Shown here piece by piece: positions 9,026 through 17,418 of a DNA stretch of 64,000 bases; the first letter of the stretch is position 1, and the number at the start of each line of letters is the position of its first letter. This DNA comes from Provencibacterium sp. (GTDB taxonomy: Bacteria; Bacillota; Clostridia; Oscillospirales; Ruminococcaceae), in NCBI GenBank assembly GCA_022792175.1, contig JAAWAN010000013.1:1-64000 (forward strand), written 5' to 3'. The notes under the pieces are model-generated. The model saw only the letters and a list, made by a program, of their open reading frames with translations. It was not told the origin of the DNA and made no database searches. A program made the position numbers and the translations under genes.

Positions 9026-9793
9026 CTATCCTCGCCGCTTTTCGGCAGAAAAGGGCTTTTTGCGGGCAGCAACCAGCAGGAAAATGGGCCGGCGCAGCTC
9101 ATCGCGCATGCCCGGCTGCTCCATCATCCGCTCCGGCGGCCTCGGCTCTGCCAGATGAAGGATTTCAAACCCGTTTGTTAAAAGCTCCTCCACATAGGAG
9201 GTCAGCGTCCGGTGGTATTTGCGGACCTTTTCGCCCAGAAAGGCCGCCTCGCGCTCCCCCTCCTCAAAATAGCGGTCCACCGGAAAGTGCAGGATTTTCC
9301 CCTCTTCATCATAAATCCAGTCCTGGGTGCCATAGGCGGTAAAGACCGGATGCTCCACCGAGAAGACAAAGTCCCCCTCCGCCCTCAGGCAGGAACGGAT
9401 TTTCTTTAAAATATCCGAAAAGGAACAGACATAGTGCAGCGCCAGCGAGCTGAAAACAAGGTCAAAGCTCTCCGGCTCAAAGGCGATTTCCTCAATCGGC
9501 ATCTGCAGGTAGGTAACGGCACCGCCCTTCGTTTTTTCCCGGGCAACGGCCAGCATCCTCCCGGAAATGTCCACCCCCGTCACCGCGGCGGCGCCCTGTT
9601 CGAGCGCATAGCGGCAGTGCCAGCCATAGCCGCAGCCAAGGTCAAGCACCCGCTTGCCACCAAAATCAGGCAGCATCGCTTTGAGCGTTTCCCACTCCCC
9701 TGCCCCCTCCAGTCCCAGGCGGGAGCGGGCCATCTGGCTGTATTTTTCAAAAAACACCGCATCGTCGTAAGGGTTGCCGCGCTTTATTTCCAT
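9026..9793 (-). CDS. Class I SAM-dependent methyltransferase
   Basis: Cytosolic methyltransferase of unknown acceptor. Motif I is RVLDLGCGYGWHC near residue 50, motif II is TGVDIS, and the acidic SFDLVFSSLALHYV strand matches the Methyltransf_11 family. The C-terminal region (HPVFTAYGTQDW, YHRTLTSYVEELL) resembles uncharacterised YafE/UbiE-like enzymes of Firmicutes. I start it at ATG 9793, which lies 5 bp after the stop of the ArsC-like gene and gives KRGNPYDDAVFFEKYSQMAR. The longer frame overlaps that gene. Last gene of the YwbE-ArsC-methyltransferase operon. Confidence 0.88.
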   Translation of the reverse strand: MEIKRGNPYDDAVFFEKYSQMARSRLGLEGAGEWETLKAMLPDFGGKRVLDLGCGYGWHCRYALEQGAAAVTGVDISGRMLAVAREKTKGGAVTYLQMPIEEIAFEPESFDLVFSSLALHYVCSFSDILKKIRSCLRAEGDFVFSVEHPVFTAYGTQDWIYDEEGKILHFPVDRYFEEGEREAAFLGEKVRKYHRTLTSYVEELLTNGFEILHLAEPRPPERMMEQPGMRDELRRPIFLLVAARKKPFSAEKRRG

Positions 9794-9798
9794 TTTTT

Positions 9799-10164
9799 CT
9801 ACTCCTTCTTTTCCTGCTGCAGCCGCTCCCACTCAGCGGCCCGAAAGCCGAAGAGAACGGTTTTCTCCCCGACGGCTACCGGCCGCCGGACGAGCATGCC
9901 GTCTGACGCCAGCAGCTCCAGCTGCTGCTGCTCGCTCATTTCTTCCAGCCGGTCTTTAAGCCCGAGCGCCCGGTACTGTACGCCGCTCGTATTAAACAGC
10001 CGGCGCAGCGGCAGCCCGCTCTTCTCCCACCAGGCGCGCAGCTCCTGCTCCGTCGGATTTTCCTCCCGAATATGCCGCCGGGTGAAGGCAATACCGTTTT
10101 CTTCCAGCCATTTTTCCGCCTTTTTGCAGGTGGAGCAGCCGGGATAAGCTACCAATAAAATCAT
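9799..10164 (-). CDS. ArsC/Spx-family thioredoxin-fold protein
   Basis: Belongs to the arsenate reductase/Spx/YffB family: the N-terminal redox motif is YPGCSTCKKAEKWLEENGI (CxxC), with the family RLFNTSG and the LVRRPVAVG strand containing the cis-proline. About 121 residues, normal length. The CxxC and the RRPV motif fit either a glutaredoxin-like reductase or a regulator that binds RNA polymerase. The context does not decide, and no arsenite pump is nearby. The start at 10164 overlaps the stop of the YwbE gene (ATGA), implying translational coupling. Confidence 0.88.
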   Translation of the reverse strand: MILLVAYPGCSTCKKAEKWLEENGIAFTRRHIREENPTEQELRAWWEKSGLPLRRLFNTSGVQYRALGLKDRLEEMSEQQQLELLASDGMLVRRPVAVGEKTVLFGFRAAEWERLQQEKKE

Positions 10165-10382
10165 CTGTCTGTCTCCTTTTTCTCTGGTTGCCCGCATATT
10201 CTCTGAACCCGGCCCACCTGCTCCCCCTCCTCCAGCATGACCTTGATGCCGCGGGGATGGGTGGCGCTGCGGGTCAAAATCCGTTTCACATGTCCGCGCG
10301 TCAGCCGCCCTGTCGGCTGATCCCGCTTAAGAACGATATCCACCAGCATGCCAGGGCAAATATGAGCGCGCTGCTCCTCCAT
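10161..10382 (-). CDS. YwbE family protein (DUF2196)
   Basis: Small basic protein of about 73 residues matching the conserved YwbE family: ICPGMLVDIVLKRDQPTG, RGHVKRILTRSATHPRGIKV and QVGRVQRI, an SH3-like fold often next to redox or RNA-related genes. Function unknown. The frame is open upstream to 10532, but that part overlaps the preceding gene. The ATG at 10382 begins the conserved family sequence. First gene of a coupled operon with the ArsC-like protein. Confidence 0.85.
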   Translation of the reverse strand: MEEQRAHICPGMLVDIVLKRDQPTGRLTRGHVKRILTRSATHPRGIKVMLEEGEQVGRVQRICGQPEKKETDR

Positions 10383-10401
10383 TTTAAAAGCCTGCCCTTC
10401 C

Positions 10402-10698
10402 TCAAAATTCCTCCTGCTCTTCCGCATCCATTCTGCCCCTGAGCTCGATGACCTCTTCGCTGAGCTGCGAAACGGAGTCGACAACCCGCTCGAGGCAGCT
10501 GAGCATCCGCTCCAGCTGATGTACAGAGGCATCCAGACAGTGGATCATCGAACGGGTGACATGCACATATTCCTCCCGGCTGATATAGCGGATGCGCTCA
10601 TCCTTCTCCAGCCTGTCCACATAGGCGCGGTAAAGCTGCATCATCTGCTTGAGCGTTTCCAGCTCATCGAGCTCATAGTCCTGCCCCGATATCTCCAT
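10402..10698 (-). CDS. Small hypothetical helical protein
   Basis: 98 residues, highly charged, predicted all-helical with heptad-like spacing (DELETLKQMMQLYRAYVDRL, QLERMLSCLERVVDSV). No family recognised. It lies 19 bp upstream of the YwbE gene in the same direction, so it probably opens that operon. A TATAAT (reverse strand, 10716-10721) stands just upstream, but I found no convincing -35 box. Confidence 0.6.
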   Translation of the reverse strand: MEISGQDYELDELETLKQMMQLYRAYVDRLEKDERIRYISREEYVHVTRSMIHCLDASVHQLERMLSCLERVVDSVSQLSEEVIELRGRMDAEEQEEF

Positions 10699-11067
10699 GG
10701 CTCTTCATCCCTTCCATTATAGTCTGGTCTCTTTCCAAAAATCCGCATGAATCCCCTGAAATTCTGCGGCGGCATCTGCCGCGGGAGTTTATCTGTCCCC
10801 GCGCTTTAGACCTTATCGTCAACGGTTGCGCGCCCGGCGGCCCACCGCCTGAAAAGGCACAGCCCCCGCTTTTTAGGCGCCATTGACTGTAAAAGCTGTT
10901 TATGCCTTTGATTATATACCCTTGCAGGAATAAAATCAATCATCCCGGATACCGTTTAAGAGGAATGACCCTCTGCGGCCGGCAGATCATTCGGCAGAAG
11001 CTCCCTTTTTAAAGAAAAAACAGGGGCCGCTCATCCGGCCCTGGCCTGTTTATAAAACGGAGGAACT
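10699..11067. other. Gene-free stretch before tspO
   Basis: No credible gene. It holds a possible reverse-strand -10 (TATAAT, 10716-10721), an isolated TTGACT at 10883-10888 without a matched -10, and a nested inverted repeat at about 11015-11051 (AAACAGG/CCTGTTT outside, GGCCG/CGGCC inside). That repeat ends just before the ribosome site of tspO. Confidence 0.5.
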
Positions 11068-11544
11068 ATGAAAGCAGAGCTGAAAAATGCAGCATACAGC
11101 CTTTTAAGCGTAGCGGCAGCGGCGGCGCTTGGCGCCCTGCTCAGCGCAGATACTGAAAAAAACGCGCTTTCGTCCAATCTTCCCCGCTTCGCACCGCCTG
11201 CGGCGGTATTGCCTATTCTCTGGGCGGTTCTCTATCTGCTGACGGGCTATGCCTTTTATCTAGCGTTGAGCGCCCGGCAGCCCGACCCCTATGCCCGGCG
11301 CGGGACGGTGGTAACCTTTCTTTGCGGGCTGCTGCTCAGCGCCCTCTGGCCAATGGTCTTTTTCCGCTTTCAGTTTTTCAGGCTCGCTTTCTATCTGCTC
11401 ATCGCCCTGCTGATTCTGGGTGCATTTACCCAGGCGGATTTTTATAAAGCCAGCCGCCGCGCGGCGCTTTGCTATCTCCCCTATCTCGGCTGGCTTGTTT
11501 TCGCGCTTCTTTTAACCTATGCGGCAGCCCGGCGCAGCAGCTGA
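11068..11544 (+). CDS. tspO: TspO/MBR family tryptophan-rich sensory protein homologue
   Basis: Five-helix membrane protein of the TspO/peripheral benzodiazepine receptor family, which binds porphyrins and steroids and is linked to stress and tetrapyrrole handling. Visible signatures: FAPPAAVLPILWAVLYLLTG (family PPxxVFPxxWxxLY), ALWPMVFFRFQFF and the final PYLGWLVFALLLTY. 158 residues, normal length. The ribosome site GGAGGA is well placed. Several tryptophans usual in the family are replaced. A nested inverted repeat lies immediately upstream. Confidence 0.9.
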   Translation: MKAELKNAAYSLLSVAAAAALGALLSADTEKNALSSNLPRFAPPAAVLPILWAVLYLLTGYAFYLALSARQPDPYARRGTVVTFLCGLLLSALWPMVFFRFQFFRLAFYLLIALLILGAFTQADFYKASRRAALCYLPYLGWLVFALLLTYAAARRSS

Positions 11545-11726
11545 GGCCGCAGGATGAAAATGTCATCAGCCGGAAGCTGCCAGGCTCCTTCTGACACAGC
11601 CTGATAACTTCAAAACAGCAAAAGCTGTCTTTTAAACCGCTGGCGCGGAAGAAGATGCCGGACCAAACTGTAAAGTCCAAATAAGGGCCGTCCAAGGCGG
11701 CCCGCTGCGGCCTTAAGCGCCGTGGC

Positions 11727-11756
11727 GGCTGCAAAGAATTTCGGTTTTTTGCAGCC
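11727..11756 (+). repeat. Hairpin upstream of nagA
   Basis: GGCTGCAAA (11727-11735) pairs with TTTGCAGCC (11748-11756). Another hairpin, GGGCCG/CGGCCC, lies at about 11686-11704, and a weak ACAGC/GCTGT stem with a T-run at 11615-11632 may end tspO. Confidence 0.5.
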
Positions 11757-11789
11757 TGTTTGACGATAATAAAGAAAGGTGAGGAAAAA

Positions 11790-12920
11790 ATGCTGCTGAA
11801 AAATGCGCGGGTCTTTCATGCCGACTATCATTTTGAAAAGGCGGATGTCCGCATAGAAAACGGAAGGATTCTGGAGGTAGCTCCCATTATTGCGGGAGCA
11901 GGAGAGGACCTCAGCGGAAAAACGCTGATTCCCGGGCTGTGTGATATCCATTCACACGGGTGTGTAGGCGGGGACTGGTCGCGTCCCGACCCGGAGAGCT
12001 ACCGGAAAATGTCCCGCTTCTATGCCAAAAACGGCATTACGGCTCTGTGCGCAACCACCATGTCGCTGCCCGCCGCCGAGCTGGAAAAAATTATGGCGGC
12101 GCTCGGCCGCTTCTCCGAGGAGGAGGTCCCTGGCGGCACGCGGATAATCGGCATCAATATGGAAGGGCCCTTCTTCTCGAAAAAGAAGAAGGGCGCGCAG
12201 GCAGAGGAGAATATCATCGACCCGGATATCGGCCTCTTCCACAAGCTGCAGTCGCTCAGCGGCGGCAAAATCCGACTGTGTGATATCGCTCCTGAGCTGC
12301 CGGGGGCAGATGAATTTATACAGGAAGTTAAAAAAGAGGCGGTTATTTCAATTGCGCATACCGATGCGGACTATGAAACCGCCCGCCATGCCCTGTGTAT
12401 CGGCGCCAGCCACGCTACCCACCTCTACAACGCGATGACGCTGCTCGTCCACCGGGCGCCTGGCGTGGTGGGGGCGGTTCTGGAATCGAAGGAGGCGGTC
12501 GCCGAGCTGATTTCGGATGGCATCCATCTGCATCCGGCTGCCATCCGGCTGACCTTCTCCATTCTGGGGGATGGGAAGATTGCCCTGATTTCGGACAGTA
12601 TGGAGGCCTGCGGCATGCCGAACGGGGAATATGAGCTGGGCGGCCAGCCGGTCACTGTCTGCGACGGGCGGGCAACCCTGCACGACGGAACGATCGCCGG
12701 AAGCGCCACCAACCTTTTTACCTGCATGCGCCGGGCTATCTCGTTCGGCGTTCCAGCCGAAGAGGCGGTGCGCGCCGCTACCTGCGCCCCCGCCGAAAGC
12801 ATCGGCATCCGCGATACCGGCAAAATTGCGCCCGGCTATATGGCCGACCTCTGCCTGACCGATGAAGAGCTGCGGCTGCAGCGCGTCTGGGTGCGCGGCA
12901 GGGAGATTGAGTGCGGCTGA
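11790..12920 (+). CDS. nagA: N-acetylglucosamine-6-phosphate deacetylase
   Basis: Amidohydrolase-fold enzyme removing acetate from GlcNAc-6-phosphate in amino-sugar catabolism and wall recycling. Motifs in order: DIHSHGCVGGDW (first metal motif), NMEGPFFSKKKKGAQ with the metal-binding Glu, IAHTDADYE, ATHLYNAMTLLVHRAPGVVGA, and the catalytic aspartate in ISDSMEACGMPNG. Start ATG 11790 follows GAAAGGTGAGG. 376 residues. nagB and a PTS for GlcNAc are not in the window. It converges with the nucleoside hydrolase gene; a 9-bp inverted repeat (12915-12946) overlaps both stop codons. Confidence 0.95.
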   Translation: MLLKNARVFHADYHFEKADVRIENGRILEVAPIIAGAGEDLSGKTLIPGLCDIHSHGCVGGDWSRPDPESYRKMSRFYAKNGITALCATTMSLPAAELEKIMAALGRFSEEEVPGGTRIIGINMEGPFFSKKKKGAQAEENIIDPDIGLFHKLQSLSGGKIRLCDIAPELPGADEFIQEVKKEAVISIAHTDADYETARHALCIGASHATHLYNAMTLLVHRAPGVVGAVLESKEAVAELISDGIHLHPAAIRLTFSILGDGKIALISDSMEACGMPNGEYELGGQPVTVCDGRATLHDGTIAGSATNLFTCMRRAISFGVPAEEAVRAATCAPAESIGIRDTGKIAPGYMADLCLTDEELRLQRVWVRGREIECG

Positions 12921-12940
12921 GAGTAACGCTCAGGGCCCTC

Positions 12941-13873
12941 TCAGCCCTCAGAAAGCCCCAGGTCCTTAAACAGCTCCTTAAAAACCGCCTGCCGGTCCAC
13001 CTTCTGGCCGACCAGGCAGTTGGGAACGGGAGCCTCTCCGAACCAGTTCGCGCTCGATTCGTTGTAGGTCATGCCGGCGACCGGCTCCTCGGTCAGCACC
13101 CGTATTCTCTGCGGAAGGCAGCACATAAAGCGGGTATCCTGCTGAGAAAAGCCCTCCATGGCGGACAAAACCGCCAGATAATCATGATGAATCGGTAGCT
13201 CGGGCCCGCCGCCCTGCCAGCGGCGGGTCAGCTCGCTGAGGTAGCGCTGCAGGGGCGTCTGCCCGCTGCAGAGCTGCCGGGTTTCCCGCCCGTCCATTCT
13301 GAGCTGCAGGGTGACATCCAGCCCGGCAAACTTTTTGGGGATGCCCGATTTCATCACAATGCGCGCCGCCTCCGGATCGCAGAGAATGTTCCACTCGGTG
13401 CAGTGCATAAAAAACCCGCCCCCCATAATAGACAGGCCGCCGATGTCCGCCATCACCTCCGGTGCCTCCAGAATAGCCTGCGCAATGTTGGTGAGCGCCG
13501 CAATGCCGATAATAATCAGCCGCTTTCCATATTGCCGGGCCATCTGAACGATAAACTGCGCGGCGCCCAGCGACCGGTCATAGCCGCAGACAGCCTCCTG
13601 CAGCTCCTCCCCCCACTGGGGAAACGGCCCAGCACAGTTATAGGTTCGGCGCAGCCCATTTCCGCTCCCGGCATAAACGGGAATATCGGGATAGGGGGAT
13701 AGGCTTAACAGCTTTCTGGCGAGCCGGGCGCGTCCATCGGTATTTTTAAAAACGGTGGTGATGCCGATGATCTGCTCCCCGGCATGGCCGAGAGCTGCCG
13801 CAATGGCATAGGCATCGTCGATATCGTCCCCGATATCGGTATCAATGAGATAGACATTCTGCCGGTTTTCCAA
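12941..13873 (-). CDS. Nucleoside hydrolase (IUNH family)
   Basis: Cleaves the N-glycosidic bond of ribonucleosides, releasing base and ribose. The calcium-binding N-terminus DTDIGDDIDDAYAIA is diagnostic, with TVFKNTD, the Asn/Met region IMGGGFF and the family stretch IVMKSGIPKKFAGLDVTLQL. 310 residues. The start is TTG 13873 with AAAGGATG upstream. Purine or pyrimidine preference cannot be read from the sequence. It is transcribed alone on the reverse strand. Confidence 0.9.
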   Translation of the reverse strand: MENRQNVYLIDTDIGDDIDDAYAIAAALGHAGEQIIGITTVFKNTDGRARLARKLLSLSPYPDIPVYAGSGNGLRRTYNCAGPFPQWGEELQEAVCGYDRSLGAAQFIVQMARQYGKRLIIIGIAALTNIAQAILEAPEVMADIGGLSIMGGGFFMHCTEWNILCDPEAARIVMKSGIPKKFAGLDVTLQLRMDGRETRQLCSGQTPLQRYLSELTRRWQGGGPELPIHHDYLAVLSAMEGFSQQDTRFMCCLPQRIRVLTEEPVAGMTYNESSANWFGEAPVPNCLVGQKVDRQAVFKELFKDLGLSEG

Positions 13874-13984
13874 GTGAATTCATCCTTTCTGCAGGTTTTC
13901 TGAGTGTTTCGCGGCATTTTCTGCCCTACCCGAGCAGGCCGCAAACCAGAAAGAGCTTAAAAAAAACAGCCTGCCGTTTTGCAG

Positions 13985-14027
13985 AAAAAGGGGTATAAAA
14001 ATGCGCTGCATTTTTATACCCCTTTTT
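13985..14027 (-). terminator. Bidirectional-looking terminator
   Basis: Perfect 20-bp stem: GGGGTATAAAAATGC and its complement, with A-run and T-run flanks and a 3-nt loop. It lies just after the acidic-tailed membrane protein gene on the reverse strand, whose 3' end it most likely serves. Confidence 0.9.
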
Positions 14028-14065
14028 TATGGCCAGATGGTACCTCTTTTTTGCCCATCAGCAGC

Positions 14066-14968
14066 TTATTCGTCCGTATCCTCAGCCTCCTGCGAAGAGG
14101 AATCCTGCGCTTCGCTGCTGTCTGCGGAGGAGTCCTCCTGTCCGGCTTCGCCGTCAGAGGAATCCTGTCCGTCATCCGCCGCCGAGGAGCTCTCAGAGGG
14201 CTCTGAGGACGAAGAGAGCTGCTCCTCAACGCTTGCAATCTCATTGAGCGAGGAGGAGATAGAGGGGCCATAGCTCACCTGCTTATCCGCCGGCGGGTTT
14301 TCAATGGCAATCAGCTGGTAGTTCCTTCCCTTTTTCTGCAGCTTATATACCATGAACTTATGCGGGTCCGGTTCGGTTTTGTTGCCGGTAATGTCGGTGT
14401 TCCAGGCAGTACCAGGCGGGATATAGCCGACGAGCAGCGAATAGATATCCCCCTCCCGTTCGATTTCATCCACCCGCGGGGTATACAGAGTGGTGGCGCT
14501 GGCCACCGGAATGCGGTAGGCTTTGCTGGATTCATCATACTCATAGCTGATGCCAAAGTCGGATGGGAAAGACTGGTGCTTGAGCGACAGCTCCGGCCCG
14601 AACAGCTTGGCGGATTCCACATCCACATCCGAAGAGGGGAGAATCAGGTTGCCCTGTGCATCGAAGGCATAGGTCTCCCGCTTTTCGCCGAGCATCGTTG
14701 CCCAGAGGGCGGCCTCGAGCACGGTGGTATCCGGCAGGGTGGTCACATCCTCAAAGGGCGGGGGATCAAACATGAGCACCGGCTGAACCAGCTTTTCAAA
14801 GCGCTGCTTCTCCCGGGAATTATCCAGAATCTGGTGGGTAAGATTGATACTCAGCATAATCAGTGCGCAGAGCCCCGCTGCAGCCAGCACCAGCACCAGC
14901 GCGCCGATCGGGGCGGCCGCCCGGTTGCGGCGCCGCTTATGCACATTGCGCAGGCTATTATATTCCAT
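14066..14968 (-). CDS. Single-pass membrane protein with acidic Ser-rich tail
   Basis: Function unknown; no family recognised. Residues 1-18 are basic, residues of about 20-42 form one transmembrane helix (IGALVLVLAAAGLCALIMLS), and the bulk is predicted extracytoplasmic. A folded domain of about 190 residues (with ATTLYTPRVDEIEREGDIYS and YKLQKKGRNYQLIAIENPP) ends in roughly 70 residues of Ser, Glu, Asp and Ala. This resembles the Ser/Glu linker of the lipoprotein at 3398-4585. A promoter-like pair lies about 230 bp upstream, and a strong terminator follows. Confidence 0.75.
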   Translation of the reverse strand: MEYNSLRNVHKRRRNRAAAPIGALVLVLAAAGLCALIMLSINLTHQILDNSREKQRFEKLVQPVLMFDPPPFEDVTTLPDTTVLEAALWATMLGEKRETYAFDAQGNLILPSSDVDVESAKLFGPELSLKHQSFPSDFGISYEYDESSKAYRIPVASATTLYTPRVDEIEREGDIYSLLVGYIPPGTAWNTDITGNKTEPDPHKFMVYKLQKKGRNYQLIAIENPPADKQVSYGPSISSSLNEIASVEEQLSSSSEPSESSSAADDGQDSSDGEAGQEDSSADSSEAQDSSSQEAEDTDE

Positions 14969-15282
14969 CGGCAGGCATCCTTTCCATTGTGTAGGTTTGG
15001 GAGAAAACCGGCCGCCCTGCCAGAGAGCAGAACGGCAAAAACCGGCTGGCGGCCGCTAAGATCTGTATTTCGAATAACAATATATACTTTCAGTAAATAT
15101 ATGGCATCTTCATAAAGCAAAGAGGCGAAATGCGCACCGCCCCGGCGGGAATAATCGGGATTGTCCACAGACTGCCGCAGCTTCTACAGACAGTTTCAGT
15201 ATAACATATTGCTCCAAAGGCTTTCAAGCGAAATCAGGGAGAATTTAAACCCTGTTCATTTTCCCGGCCGCCCGCTCTGCTG
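14969..15282. other. Intergenic stretch between proA and the membrane protein gene
   Basis: No gene seen. It contains a reverse-strand promoter candidate (TTGAAA 15222-15227, 18 bp, TATACT 15198-15203). The AT-rich part at about 15060-15115, including TATATATTG-like sequence, may hold further signals. Confidence 0.5.
15198..15227 (-). promoter_or_regulatory. Promoter candidate for the acidic-tailed membrane protein
   Basis: TTGAAA (15222-15227), 18-bp spacer, TATACT (15198-15203) on the reverse strand. Confidence 0.6.
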
Positions 15283-16530
15283 TTATTTTCGCACCTGCCC
15301 CTCCCCGAAGAGGAGGTATTTATCGGTCGTCAGCGCCTCAAGGCCCATCGGGCCGCGGGCATGCAGCTTCTGGGTGGAGATGCCGATTTCGGCCCCCAGG
15401 CCGAAGCAGCCCCCATCGGTAAAGCGGGTGGAAGCGTTGACATACACTGCCGCCGCATCCACGCCGGCGGTGAAAGCCTGCGCATGTGCATAGCTGTCCG
15501 TAACGATACATTCCGAATGCCCGGTCGAATAGCGGGCGATGTGCGCGAGCGCCTCCTCGAGGCTGTCCACCACCCGGCAGGCGAGGATATAATCATCGTA
15601 CTCGGTGGCATAGTCCTCTTCAGTGGCCTCCAGAATACCGGGCAGAATCTCCCTGCTGCGCGCGCAACCGCGCCACTCGACCGCATAGCGGTCGAGTGCC
15701 GCTTTGGCCAGCGGCAGAAAATCCGCCGCCATATCGCAGTGGATGAGCAGCGTTTCGCAGGCATTGCAGACCGAGGGACGGGAGGCCTTGGCATTCTCCA
15801 GAATTTTAACCGCCATCTGCAGGTCGGCGCTGCTGTCCACATAGGTGTGGCAGTTGCCTGCCCCGGTCTCGATGACCGGCACCGTCGCATTCTCCACCAC
15901 CGAGCGGATGAGCCCGGCCCCGCCGCGGGGAATCAGAAGATCGAGGTAGCCGCGCAGCGTCATCATCGCTGCCGCCCCCTCCCGGGTGGTATCGCCCACA
16001 AGCAGGATACAGTCCTCCGGCAGCCCGACGCCGGCAATGGCGGCGCGCATAACACCCACCAGCGCGATATTCGAACGGATGGCCTCTTTCGAGCCGCGCA
16101 GCATGCAGACGTTGCCGGATTTCAGGCAGAGCGCCGCGGCATCCACTGTCACATTCGGCCGCGCCTCATAAATCATGCCGACCACGCCAAAGGGCACCTT
16201 CGTTTTATAAAGGCGCAGACCGTTCGGGAGGGTGTGCCCGCCATCCACCCGGCCGACCGGATCGGGCAGCATAATGACCTTTTCCACTGCGGCGGCAATC
16301 TCTTCTATGCGCTGGGAAGTGAGTGCGAGCCGGTCAAGAAAGGCGGCGCTCATCCCGCCGTTTTCGGCAGCCGCAGTGTCCTGCGCGTTTGCGCGCAAAA
16401 TCGCCTGCTGCTCCCTGCGCAGCGCGGCAGCGATAGCGGCCAGGGCGCGGTTTCTTACTTCGGCATTCGCCGAAGTAAGAAACCGGGAGGCAGCTTTTCC
16501 GCGCTCTCCAATATCCGTTAAATTCACCAT
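15283..16530 (-). CDS. proA: Gamma-glutamyl phosphate reductase
   Basis: NADPH-dependent reduction of gamma-glutamyl phosphate to glutamate semialdehyde, the second step of proline synthesis. Aldehyde-dehydrogenase fold with VPFGVVGMIYEARPNVT near residue 110, LMLRGSKEA-like CMLRGSKEAIRSN, the catalytic-cysteine region SVCNACETLLIH near residue 255, and the C-terminal FGLGAEIGISTQKLHARGPMG. 415 residues, standard. It follows proB by 17 bp. Odd feature: a perfect 17-bp inverted repeat (16448-16485) lies inside its 5' coding region, around residues 15-27. Confidence 0.96.
   Translation of the reverse strand: MVNLTDIGERGKAASRFLTSANAEVRNRALAAIAAALRREQQAILRANAQDTAAAENGGMSAAFLDRLALTSQRIEEIAAAVEKVIMLPDPVGRVDGGHTLPNGLRLYKTKVPFGVVGMIYEARPNVTVDAAALCLKSGNVCMLRGSKEAIRSNIALVGVMRAAIAGVGLPEDCILLVGDTTREGAAAMMTLRGYLDLLIPRGGAGLIRSVVENATVPVIETGAGNCHTYVDSSADLQMAVKILENAKASRPSVCNACETLLIHCDMAADFLPLAKAALDRYAVEWRGCARSREILPGILEATEEDYATEYDDYILACRVVDSLEEALAHIARYSTGHSECIVTDSYAHAQAFTAGVDAAAVYVNASTRFTDGGCFGLGAEIGISTQKLHARGPMGLEALTTDKYLLFGEGQVRK
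16448..16485. repeat. Perfect 17-bp inverted repeat inside proA
   Basis: Arms 16448-16464 and 16469-16485 (core GGTTTCTTACTTCGGC) are exactly complementary with a 4-nt ATTC loop. They fall in the coding region for about residues 15-27 of ProA, close to the translation start. Confidence 0.95.
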
Positions 16531-16547
16531 GAAAACCCTCTCCTTTT

Positions 16548-17345
16548 TTATCTGCCGCCGGGCTGCCCGGCAAAAAAGCGGGTGCCCACCGGCCTGCCCT
16601 CGAGCAGATCATAAATTTTCATCGGGTTCTCCCCGTTCATCACAATGGTGTCAATCCCCTCAGCGCCGGCAATCTGCGCGGCATGCAGCTTGGTCACCAT
16701 GCCTCCGGTGCCGCGGGCACTGCCCGCCCCCTTGGCATATTCCAAAACGGTTTCATCCAGCTGGTGCACCTCGGAAATCAGAACAGCCTGCGGATTCTGA
16801 CGGGGATTATCGTCATACAGCCCGTCAATATCGCTGAGAATGACCAGCAGGTCTGCTCCGCAAAGCGTTGCGACGACGGCGGAAAGCGAATCATTATCGC
16901 CGAACTCGATTTCCTCGACGGCGACGGTATCATTTTCATTGACAATCGGGATGGCCTTATACTCCAGAAGCCGGCTGAAGGTGCTGCGGCAGAGCTCACA
17001 GCGGTTTTCATCCTCCACCACATCGCGCGTCAGCAGCACCTGGGAGATGGTGTGGTTATATTCCGAAAAAAGCCGGTCATAGATATACATCAGCTCCACC
17101 TGGCCGATGGCGGCGACCGCCTGCTTCGAGCGGGTATCCCGCGGGCGCTCGGCGAGCCCCAGCTTCCCCACCCCGACGCCGATAGCCCCCGAGGAGACCA
17201 GCACAATCTCCCGGCCCATATTCTTCAGGTCGGCCAGCACCCTGACCAGCCGCTCAATCCGGCGCAGGTTCAGCATTCCGCTCGGATGGGTCAATGTAGA
17301 GGTTCCCACCTTAAAAACAATGCGGCGGGCATTTTTGATCTCCAA
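16548..17345 (-). CDS. proB: Glutamate 5-kinase (short form, no PUA domain)
   Basis: Phosphorylates glutamate to gamma-glutamyl phosphate, first step of proline synthesis, and usual target of proline feedback. Amino-acid kinase fold: RIVFKVGTSTLTH at the N-terminus, VLVSSGAIGVGV-like IVLVSSGAIGVGVGKLGL, the NENDTVAVEEIEFGDNDSLSA active-site loop near residue 135, and RGTGGMVTKLHAA. At 265 residues it lacks the C-terminal PUA domain found in the E. coli type. Start is TTG 17345 after AAGGAAAGAG. Forms an operon with proA, possibly read through from the isomerase gene upstream. Confidence 0.95.
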   Translation of the reverse strand: MEIKNARRIVFKVGTSTLTHPSGMLNLRRIERLVRVLADLKNMGREIVLVSSGAIGVGVGKLGLAERPRDTRSKQAVAAIGQVELMYIYDRLFSEYNHTISQVLLTRDVVEDENRCELCRSTFSRLLEYKAIPIVNENDTVAVEEIEFGDNDSLSAVVATLCGADLLVILSDIDGLYDDNPRQNPQAVLISEVHQLDETVLEYAKGAGSARGTGGMVTKLHAAQIAGAEGIDTIVMNGENPMKIYDLLEGRPVGTRFFAGQPGGR

Positions 17346-17418
17346 TTTTTCTCTTTCCTTCCTTCGCCGCCCGGTCAGGACGGCATTTTTTAATGCCGGG
17401 CGCGCCGGCTTTCACCTT

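Noticed and set aside
10673..10939. An 88-codon reverse open frame before the small helical protein
   Set aside because: Overlaps the start of the better candidate, has no ribosome site and a random-looking composition.
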